Source: Halomonas sp. GT
Lineage (GTDB): Bacteria > Pseudomonadota > Gammaproteobacteria > Pseudomonadales > Halomonadaceae
Reading direction: 5' to 3'
Length of the DNA stretch: 64,000 bases
Assembly: GCF_002082565.1 (NCBI RefSeq)
Contig: NZ_CP020562.1
Span: 372,001-436,000, forward strand
The translations under genes were made by a program, and so were the position numbers. Positions 57,956 through 64,000 of the stretch are shown here, piece after piece; the stretch's first letter is position 1, and every line of letters starts with the position of its first letter. A model generated the notes under the pieces. The model searched no databases. It was not told the origin of the DNA and was given only the letters and a program-made list of their open reading frames with translations.

Positions 57956-58582
57956 CTACTCTTCTACATACCCATGGCGGGCATGGAAGCGTTGCAGTTC
58001 CCTTGCATCAGGAGATTGGCCGGTGAATATTTCGACATAGGCGGGGATGCGCTGCATACGCACTTTGATCGGTTCCTGCGTCTTCATCGAGATATAGCCG
58101 ATCTGGGTTAGGTAGATCGTGCGGCCACGAACGTTGGCCGCCAGTGAATCATAACCATAGCGCTGGAACATGCGTGTCAGGGCTTCGATACGTGTGGCAT
58201 CGGCAGCCTCGATTTCACTCACCACCGGCGCCGACTGTAGTGCCCAGCTGCGCATGGCGAATTCTAGCGGGGAGTCGAATAAGTTAGGATCTAACCAGCA
58301 GTCGAAGACATTAAGCATCGCCTCGACGATATTCTCGGCATAAGCTTCAGTCTGATGCACCAGTCCCTGGGTGTTCTTTTCACGCCAGCGTGCGATCAGT
58401 GCTTCCAGCAGTGACTCACGGTCCTTAAAGAACCAGTAGAAACTGGTCCGAGAAAGCTTTAGGCGCTTGGCCAGGGGCAGAATGCGCACGCTATCGATGC
58501 CCGATTCCAGTAGCGTCTCAAACGCTGCATCAAGCCAGACGTCTTGGGAGCCCTTGGTGGCGGACGTATTGGGGGAGGGCAT
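57956..58582 (-). CDS. TetR/AcrR family repressor
   Basis: 208 residues: N-terminal TetR HTH (about 12-60; WLDAAFETLLESGIDSVRILPLAKRLKLSRTSFYWFFKDRESLL) and a helical ligand domain with no clear class motif. It lies upstream of and in the same direction as the DgcA-like gene (132 bp gap) and probably controls that gene and perhaps the importer. Its own upstream region carries a direct-repeat palindrome cluster at 58611-58644, likely an autoregulatory operator. Confidence 0.88.
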   Translation of the reverse strand: MPSPNTSATKGSQDVWLDAAFETLLESGIDSVRILPLAKRLKLSRTSFYWFFKDRESLLEALIARWREKNTQGLVHQTEAYAENIVEAMLNVFDCWLDPNLFDSPLEFAMRSWALQSAPVVSEIEAADATRIEALTRMFQRYGYDSLAANVRGRTIYLTQIGYISMKTQEPIKVRMQRIPAYVEIFTGQSPDARELQRFHARHGYVEE

Positions 58583-58610
58583 GGGGCTAACCTTTAGAAA
58601 TGTTGCGATA

Positions 58611-58644
58611 TAGTGTACACATGTGTCTTTTATGTGTACATGTG
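58611..58644. promoter_or_regulatory. Palindromic operator cluster upstream of the TetR gene
   Basis: Two similar words: TAGTGTACACATGTG (58611-58625) and TATGTGTACATGTG (58631-58644), each built from GTGTACAC or TGTACA palindromes with ACACATGTGT overlapping. Located about 30-60 nt before the repressor start, a normal place for TetR autoregulation. Confidence 0.6.
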
Positions 58645-58761
58645 GTTAGCGCTCTCGGCTGAGTCCTGGTGAAGGTGACGATCAATGGCTCTATACGCGC
58701 AGCTAAACAAGTCTGGCCCGCATAAGCGGGCCAGATAGATGGGGAATCACTCTGAAAAACG

Positions 58762-60048
58762 TCAGCCTTGCGCTAGCTGTAGCGTGGGAGCCTCGTGGCC
58801 TAGATTCTCAAGCATACGGGCAGCGTACCAATTGACAAAGTCGATAACACCAAACTCATAGGTTTCAGAATAAGGCCCAGGCTGATAAGCCTTTGAGTTG
58901 ATGCCGCGCTGGTTCTCTTCAGCGAGCTGGCGATCCTGGTCGTTGGTGGCATCCCATACTCGGCGAAGCTGTTCGGGGTCGTAGTCGACGCCTTCCACGG
59001 CATCCTTGTGTACAAGCCACTTGGTCGTTACCACGGTTTGCTGCGGACCGATTGGCAACACGCGAAATACCACTGCGTGATCGCCCATGAAATGGTTCCA
59101 TGAGTTGGGCAGGTGAAGGATACGCAGTGAGCCCATGTCGGGGCTTGATAAACGCCCCATCAGTTTCTTGCTGCCGGGCTTACCATCCATTGTCATGGAG
59201 ACAATGCCATCCAGCAGTGGCGTACGCGTCAGGCGGTTGCGTTTACCAAACCGCTTTAACTGGTAGGGCACCTGTTCGGCATCCCAATCTGCTTGTTTAC
59301 GTGCCACTAGCGCTTTATAAGCGGGTGTTGCGCGGGGGTCGTCGGTATCATCAAACTCCTGCAACGAATTAAGCAGTTCAGGGTGCGCGCCGTTACAGTG
59401 GTAGCACTCGCGGTTGTTTTCGATGACCAGCTTCCAGTTGGCTTGCTCGACAATGCTGGATTCGGTGGCAACCTTGACGTTGTCCATCTGGTACGGCTCG
59501 AGATAATGCTCAAGCGTTGTCAGAAAATCGTCAATTGCAGGTGGTTCATCGCTCAGGTTGATAAAGATGAAGCCGCCAGCTGTTTGGACGTTGACTGGCT
59601 TGAGGCCAAACTGGTTGAGGTCGAAGTCAGTGCCCATGTCGCTACCGGCAAACAGCAAGCGGCCATCAAGCTCGTAAGTCCACTGATGATACGGGCAGAC
59701 GAGTTTTGCTACCTTGCCCTTATCTTTTACGCACAGACGCGAACCGCGATGGCGGCACACATTATGAAACGCATGAATAACGCCTTCACTACCGCGCACA
59801 ATAACGATGGGGTTGTCGCCAATATCCAAGGTGATGAAGTTACCCTTGGTGGGGATCTCGCATGTCATACCTGCGAACAACCACTCTTTTTCGAAAATCT
59901 CCTGCATATCAAGAGCAAACAGGCGGGCATCGTTATAAAACGGTTGCGGAAGTGAAAAGGTGCGTGCCCTTTCCTGCAGCATTTGGGCCGTTGACTCACG
60001 AGCCGCAGCCAGTGGGTCGTCCATCATATTAGAAACACTTTTTTCCAT
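58762..60048 (-). CDS. gbcA: Glycine betaine monooxygenase oxygenase subunit GbcA
   Basis: 428 residues from ATG 60048 (frame open to 60108). Rieske ligands C98, H100 (NVCRHRGS) and C118, H121 (VCPYHQW); mononuclear iron site in ENNRECYHCNGAHPEL. GbcA hydroxylates one N-methyl group of glycine betaine, giving dimethylglycine and formaldehyde, using electrons from GbcB. Divergent from gbcB across a 363-nt gap. Ring-hydroxylating alpha subunits are often 430 residues, so length is normal. Confidence 0.93.
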   Translation of the reverse strand: MEKSVSNMMDDPLAAARESTAQMLQERARTFSLPQPFYNDARLFALDMQEIFEKEWLFAGMTCEIPTKGNFITLDIGDNPIVIVRGSEGVIHAFHNVCRHRGSRLCVKDKGKVAKLVCPYHQWTYELDGRLLFAGSDMGTDFDLNQFGLKPVNVQTAGGFIFINLSDEPPAIDDFLTTLEHYLEPYQMDNVKVATESSIVEQANWKLVIENNRECYHCNGAHPELLNSLQEFDDTDDPRATPAYKALVARKQADWDAEQVPYQLKRFGKRNRLTRTPLLDGIVSMTMDGKPGSKKLMGRLSSPDMGSLRILHLPNSWNHFMGDHAVVFRVLPIGPQQTVVTTKWLVHKDAVEGVDYDPEQLRRVWDATNDQDRQLAEENQRGINSKAYQPGPYSETYEFGVIDFVNWYAARMLENLGHEAPTLQLAQG

Positions 60049-60411
60049 ACCAGTATCCTCGTAAACCTCCGCTTTCCCCTCAAGGGCTGCGTGGCGGCCG
60101 TTAGTCAAGATTGCTTATCTTGTTGTTCTGTTGCGTAACCTGGCGTTGTAGTCGAATGGGGCCTGATGACAGTGTCTGATTGTGTTGCAGGCACATCCTT
60201 GTCAATTATCTGCCCGCGACATCAGGTGGCGTAGCGGCGACTAAAGAAGAGGTTTCTAAGCAATAAAAAGTGGCACGAGGTAAGTGCGCGTCGTTGTCAG
60301 GTAAGTCAGTTAATAAGAGCGTCCCCAAAATGCACATCAACGGTGCTGGGCTGTATAGCGAATACGGTTCGGTGATGTATAGCGATGAAGGCTGGTCAGG
60401 CAGAGGCGATA
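60049..60411. promoter_or_regulatory. Divergent control region of gbcA and gbcB
   Basis: 363 nt without a gene. Contains GCGACATC at 60216-60223 and GCGAC at 60237-60241, similar to words in other upstream regions of the island. No confident -35/-10 pairs seen. Expected GbdR target by analogy with Pseudomonas. Confidence 0.5.
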
Positions 60412-61518
60412 ATGACAACTAATTTCTTTAACCCGGTCACGACCCAAACCTGGACTAACGGCCGCCATCAGGTACGTTGCGTTAAGGTGATCCAAGAAAC
60501 CCAAGATGTACGCACGTTCTGTTTTATGGCTGAGCAGCCTGTACTGTTTTTCTTCAAGCCTGGTCAGTTTGTGACCCTTGAGCTTGAGATCGATAATCAG
60601 CCAATCATGCGCTCCTATACAATTTCAAGCTCACCTTCTATTCCTTACAGCTTTTCGATCACTGTTAAGCAGGTGCCGGGAGGTAAGGTGTCCAATTGGC
60701 TGCATGCCAATTTAAAGGTGGGCGATGAGCTGGTGGTGCATGGGCCGGTCGGTAACTTTAACTCGATCGACTTTCCCGCCGAGAAAGTGTTGTTCCTCTC
60801 TGGCGGTGTTGGCATTACCCCCTTAATGTCCATGACACGTTGGCTTTTTGATACTAACGCCGCTGTTGATGTCGAATTTATACATAGTGCTCGAGCTCCT
60901 CGCGATGTCATTTATCATCGTGAATTGGTGCATATGTTTTCGCGTATCCCCGAATTCAAACTGCATATTATCTGTGAGAGTAAAGAAGATATTGGAGAGG
61001 CGTGGGCTGGTTATCGGGGTTATCTCACCGAGCCGTTATTCGAATTAATGGTGCCGGACTTTATGGAGAGGGAGATCTTCTGTTGCGGCCCAACTCCCTA
61101 TATGAACGCCATCAAGCGTATTTTGCAGCACCATAACTTTGATATGAGCCATTATCACGAAGAGTCGTTTGGCGCCACGCCTATCGACGTTCGTGATGAT
61201 GTGCGTGAGCTGGCCGAGCAAGCAGAAGTCGATGCTGAAAATATTGATAGCAATGACTTGCACAGCATTGAGTTTGCATCAACCGGCAAAAGTGTGCGCA
61301 TTCAGCCTAGCGAAACGGTGCATGCAGCCGCGGCGAAGTTGGGTCTGCATATCCCCAAAGCATGTGGTATGGGGATATGCGGTACTTGCCGCGTAGAGCT
61401 CAAGTCGGGAGAGGTGGATATGGAGCATAACGGGGGCATTACGGATGAGGATGTCGCAGAGGGCTACATTCTATCTTGTTGTAGTCGTCCTAAAGGGGAT
61501 CTCGTCGTTGATTTTTAG
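60412..61518 (+). CDS. gbcB: Glycine betaine monooxygenase reductase subunit GbcB
   Basis: 368 residues: FAD-binding ferredoxin-reductase domain (about 20-125; RSYTISSSP is the FAD motif), NAD domain (about 130-250; FLSGGVGITPLMSM, FCCGPTPYM), and a C-terminal plant-type 2Fe-2S domain (CGMGICGTCRVEL, CC near end). ATG 60412 follows AGAGG. It transfers electrons from NADH to GbcA. Confidence 0.93.
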   Translation: MTTNFFNPVTTQTWTNGRHQVRCVKVIQETQDVRTFCFMAEQPVLFFFKPGQFVTLELEIDNQPIMRSYTISSSPSIPYSFSITVKQVPGGKVSNWLHANLKVGDELVVHGPVGNFNSIDFPAEKVLFLSGGVGITPLMSMTRWLFDTNAAVDVEFIHSARAPRDVIYHRELVHMFSRIPEFKLHIICESKEDIGEAWAGYRGYLTEPLFELMVPDFMEREIFCCGPTPYMNAIKRILQHHNFDMSHYHEESFGATPIDVRDDVRELAEQAEVDAENIDSNDLHSIEFASTGKSVRIQPSETVHAAAAKLGLHIPKACGMGICGTCRVELKSGEVDMEHNGGITDEDVAEGYILSCCSRPKGDLVVDF

Positions 61519-61543
61519 CACAGTCATTTTTTAATACTTCAGT

Positions 61544-61584
61544 AAAGCGCCCTTTATGGCTTTTGCCGTTTAGGGCGCTTTTTT
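61544..61584 (+). terminator. Terminator after gbcB
   Basis: AAAGCGCCCT (61544-61553) and AGGGCGCTTT (61572-61581) form a 10-bp stem followed by a T-run. Confidence 0.9.
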
Positions 61585-61630
61585 ATGAGTCATCATCAAG
61601 GGGCTATTTGCGAAGCCTGGCTAATTGATG

Positions 61631-61651
61631 TCGATGTCGCAAATACATCGA
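61631..61651. promoter_or_regulatory. Inverted repeat upstream of glyA
   Basis: TCGATGT (61631-61637) and ACATCGA (61645-61651), 7-nt spacer, 205 nt before glyA. The minus strand reads TTTGCGACATCGA, sharing GCGACATC with the gbcA-gbcB gap. Candidate operator, inferred. Confidence 0.35.
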
Positions 61652-61712
61652 GTGGTGACGTCAACAAGTATCTTGGGCTAGGAAACCAACGATAGTATCG
61701 CGGTAAGAAAAC

Positions 61713-61792
61713 GTTGATAGAAACTCTGGTTAATAGAAACTCTGTTTGATAGAGACTCTGGTTAATAAAGACCCCGGTTGATAGGAACCTTG
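61713..61792. repeat. 16-bp tandem repeat array upstream of glyA
   Basis: Five copies in exact 16-bp register (61713, 61729, 61745, 61761, 61777) of GTTGATAGAAACTCTG. Copies 1, 3 and 5 begin with GTTGAT or TTTGAT, copies 2 and 4 with GTTAAT; ends vary (ACTCTG to ACCCCG). It ends 63 nt before the glyA start. Period not divisible by three, so coding is unlikely. Confidence 0.9.
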
Positions 61793-61855
61793 GTTTATCA
61801 GCGTTAAAGAGAATGCCCAGCACTTAATAAAAAAGTCACTCATCAGGAGGCGATA

Positions 61856-63169
61856 ATGCTTCAAAATAATTTTTCCCCAAAAGCACGTTTGGCCAGTTAC
61901 GACAGTTTGCTTGCAGAAGCAATTGCTGAAGAAACAGTACGCCAAGAAGCGCATATTGAGCTGATCGCCTCCGAAAATTACACCAGTCAACTTGTCATGG
62001 AAGCGCAAGGCACTCAGCTGACCAACAAGTATGCGGAAGGCTATCCAGGCCGTCGCTACTACGGCGGCTGTGAGTTCGTCGACAAGGTTGAAGCCTTAGC
62101 CATTGAGCGCGCTTGCAACTTATTTAGTGCCAATTATGCCAATGTGCAGCCGCATTCCGGTGCCCAGGCAAATGCCGCTGTGTTTATGGCGCTGGTTAAA
62201 CCTGGCGATACGATTCTAGGTATGAGCCTTGCCCACGGCGGCCATTTAACCCACGGCGCCGCTCCTAACTTCTCGGGCAAACATTACAACGCTGTTCAGT
62301 ACGGCCTCACGCCGGAAACCGGTGAGATCGATTACGAAGAAGTTGAGCGTTTGGCCCGTGAGCATCAGCCGAAAATGATCATTGCCGGTTTCTCTGCCTA
62401 CTCTCGCGTGGTGGATTGGCGTCGTTTCCGCACTATCGCTGATGAAGTGGGTGCTTACTTAATGGTCGACATGGCCCACGTTGCAGGTTTGGTGGCAGCT
62501 AACCTTTATCCGAGCCCGCTGCCTCATGCCCACGTCGTCACCACGACTACCCACAAAACGCTGCGTGGCCCCCGCGGTGGCCTGATTCTGTCTGCGGATG
62601 GCGACGAGGCGCTCTACAAAAAGCTTAATGGTGCGGTCTTCCCAGGCCAGCAAGGTGGCCCATTGATGCATGTCATCGCAGCGAAAGCGGTGGCGTTCAA
62701 GGAAGCCATGAGCCAGGAGTTTGTGCGTTACCAGCAGCAGGTGATTGACAACGCCCAAGCCATGGCCAGCGTATTCATGGAGCGCGGCTATGATGTCGTG
62801 TCGGGTGGTACCGATGATCATCTTTTCTTGGTCTCGCTTATCCAGCAGGGCGTCACGGGTAAGGATGCGGATGCCGCATTGGGCCGTGCGCATATCACCG
62901 TTAATAAGAATACGGTGCCCAACGACCCCCAGAGCCCATTCGTGACATCGGGTCTACGTATTGGTACCCCCGCGGTTACCACGCGTGGCTTCAATGCCCA
63001 AGAGTGTGGCGAACTAGCTGGCTGGATTTGCGACATCCTAGACGTATTAGCTGCTGGGAGTGATACCGCTGCCATCGAGGCCGAGGTGCTGGCTAAAGTG
63101 AGTGACGTGTGTGCCCGGCACCCTGTCTATGCTGAAGCTGTCGCTGAAGCCGTCGAATCTATTGCTTGA
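61856..63169 (+). CDS. glyA: Serine hydroxymethyltransferase
   Basis: 437 residues. PLP lysine in [16 protein letters not shown]; folate and PLP contacts in [29 protein letters not shown] and [17 protein letters not shown] is placed before ATG 61856. It converts glycine plus 5,10-methylene-THF to serine. As in Pseudomonas, a glyA copy sits in front of the sarcosine oxidase genes, so it likely consumes the glycine and methylene-THF that sarcosine oxidase produces. Slightly longer than E. coli GlyA (417). Confidence 0.95.
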   Translation: MLQNNFSPKARLASYDSLLAEAIAEETVRQEAHIELIASENYTSQLVMEAQGTQLTNKYAEGYPGRRYYGGCEFVDKVEALAIERACNLFSANYANVQPHSGAQANAAVFMALVKPGDTILGMSLAHGGHLTHGAAPNFSGKHYNAVQYGLTPETGEIDYEEVERLAREHQPKMIIAGFSAYSRVVDWRRFRTIADEVGAYLMVDMAHVAGLVAANLYPSPLPHAHVVTTTTHKTLRGPRGGLILSADGDEALYKKLNGAVFPGQQGGPLMHVIAAKAVAFKEAMSQEFVRYQQQVIDNAQAMASVFMERGYDVVSGGTDDHLFLVSLIQQGVTGKDADAALGRAHITVNKNTVPNDPQSPFVTSGLRIGTPAVTTRGFNAQECGELAGWICDILDVLAAGSDTAAIEAEVLAKVSDVCARHPVYAEAVAEAVESIA

Positions 63170-63216
63170 ATCGGCTTGCCGGCAAGGCCCGGCGCGGCTG
63201 AACTAAGGAGACCATT

Positions 63217-64000
63217 ATGCAACGCTATTCCGGCTTCGGCCTGGTCAAGCACGCGCTGAGCCACCATGAAAACTGGGAGCGTCAATGGCGCAATCCCACG
63301 CCTAAGAAGCAGTACGATGTGATCATCGTCGGTGGTGGTGGCCACGGTTTGGCCACGGCTTACTACTTGGCCAAAGAGTTCGGTGTCAAGAATGTCGCGG
63401 TGATCGAGAAGGGCTGGTTGGGCGGTGGTAATACCGCCCGTAATACGACCATCGTGCGTTCGAACTACTTATGGGACGAGTCGGCTGCCCTTTACGAACA
63501 TGCCATGAAGCTGTGGGAAGGGCTTTCTCAAGACCTTAACTACAACGTCATGTTCTCCCAGCGAGGGGTGCTCAACCTGGGACATACCCTGCAAGATATG
63601 CGCGATATCCAGCGCCGGGTTAATGCGAATCGCCTAAACGGCATTGACGGCGAAGTGCTGGACACCAAGGGTGTGCAGGCACTGGTGCCAATCATGGACT
63701 GCTCCAAGAACGCTCGCTACCCAGTGATGGGCGCTTCCTGGCAGCCGCGTGCTGGGGTAGCGCGGCATGATGCTGTGGCCTGGGGCTATGCGCGCGGTGC
63801 TGATGCTCACGGGGTGGACATTCTCCAGCAGACCGAAGTTACCGGCTTCAAAATCCGTGACGGTAGGATCTACGGTGTGCACACCAACCGTGGCGATATC
63901 GAGGCCAAGACAGTGGGCTGTGTGACCGCCGGTAATTCTGGCGTGTTGGCCAACATGGGCGGCTTTCAGTTGCCCCTGGAGTCCCACCCGCTACAAGCCC
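63217..64000 (+). CDS. soxB: Sarcosine oxidase beta subunit, N-terminal part (cut by window edge)
   Basis: First 261 residues; the gene continues past the right edge. FAD Rossmann motif [19 protein letters not shown] and the following [23 protein letters not shown] are typical of heterotetrameric sarcosine oxidase beta subunits. TAAGGAG lies before ATG 63217. The complex (SoxBDAG) oxidises sarcosine to glycine and passes the methyl carbon to THF. soxD, soxA and soxG would be expected downstream. Only 47 bp separate it from glyA, so they share a transcript. Confidence 0.94.
   Translation, partial: MQRYSGFGLVKHALSHHENWERQWRNPTPKKQYDVIIVGGGGHGLATAYYLAKEFGVKNVAVIEKGWLGGGNTARNTTIVRSNYLWDESAALYEHAMKLWEGLSQDLNYNVMFSQRGVLNLGHTLQDMRDIQRRVNANRLNGIDGEVLDTKGVQALVPIMDCSKNARYPVMGASWQPRAGVARHDAVAWGYARGADAHGVDILQQTEVTGFKIRDGRIYGVHTNRGDIEAKTVGCVTAGNSGVLANMGGFQLPLESHPLQA

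Noticed and set aside
61713..61792. Glycine riboswitch before glyA
   Set aside because: The region is a short tandem repeat and lacks the conserved glycine aptamer helices and GG-rich core that I would expect.
61596..61823. Minus-strand open reading frame across the 16-bp repeat
   Set aside because: It is a consequence of the repeat being free of stops in that frame; 16-bp units shift frame each copy and no start signal is seen.

Overview
The window is a contiguous piece of a gammaproteobacterial chromosome, almost certainly from the Halomonas group (Halomonadaceae). The 16S gene has Halomonas-like variable-region sequence, gene order on the left side matches the Pseudomonas/Halomonas arrangement (cbrB-cbrA-gluQ-dksA; metW-metX-yggT-proC-yggS-pilT; anmK-tyrS-rrn), and the right side is a large glycine betaine catabolic island, as expected of a halophile that both accumulates and eats compatible solutes. 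No phage, insertion sequence or CRISPR array was seen.

Layout. 1-5000 (minus strand): 5' part of the NtrC-type regulator cbrB, the transporter-fused sensor kinase cbrA, a small membrane protein, gluQ and dksA. 5100-7020: aminotransferase and sfsA. 7000-11600 (minus): DUF4426 protein, metW, metX, yggT, proC, yggS, then pilT divergently. 12700-15200: anmK and tyrS. 15200-21010: a complete rRNA operon (tandem promoters, boxA, 16S, tRNA-Ile, tRNA-Ala, 23S, 5S, terminator), followed by a palindromic repeat and what looks like a leftover 5S tail with a second terminator. 21400-32450: housekeeping and small accessory genes (lipoprotein, Tim44-like protein, cysteine hydrolase, yaaA, aldo/keto reductase, Sel1 protein, exonuclease, LOG protein, DUF501 protein, thioesterase, HNH protein, MalY-type lyase, CnoX-like protein).

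32800 to the end is one functional unit. GbdR-type regulator; dipeptidase-like protein; DUF5943 protein; dgcA-dgcB-etfA-etfB (dimethylglycine to sarcosine, electrons to an ETF); a DMT permease; a BCCT betaine-type transporter; glutathione-independent formaldehyde dehydrogenase fdhA; a two-gene NAD-dependent formate dehydrogenase whose beta subunit is a NuoE-NuoF fusion; a four-gene polyamine-type ABC importer; a second DgcA-like flavoenzyme with its own TetR regulator; gbcA and gbcB (betaine to dimethylglycine); glyA; and the start of soxB (sarcosine oxidase beta). Together these predict uptake of betaine, three successive demethylations to glycine, conversion of glycine to serine, and oxidation of the released formaldehyde through formate to CO2 with NADH recovery.

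The least explained parts are the ABC importer/DgcA-paralog/TetR block (probably a separate N-methylated substrate), two unrelated short tandem-repeat arrays in intergenic regions of the island (14-bp period after fdhA, 16-bp period before glyA), the loss of one iron-sulfur ligand in both DgcA-type proteins compared with trimethylamine dehydrogenase, a dipeptidase-family protein without the usual HxD metal motif, and the duplicated 5S tail behind the rRNA operon.
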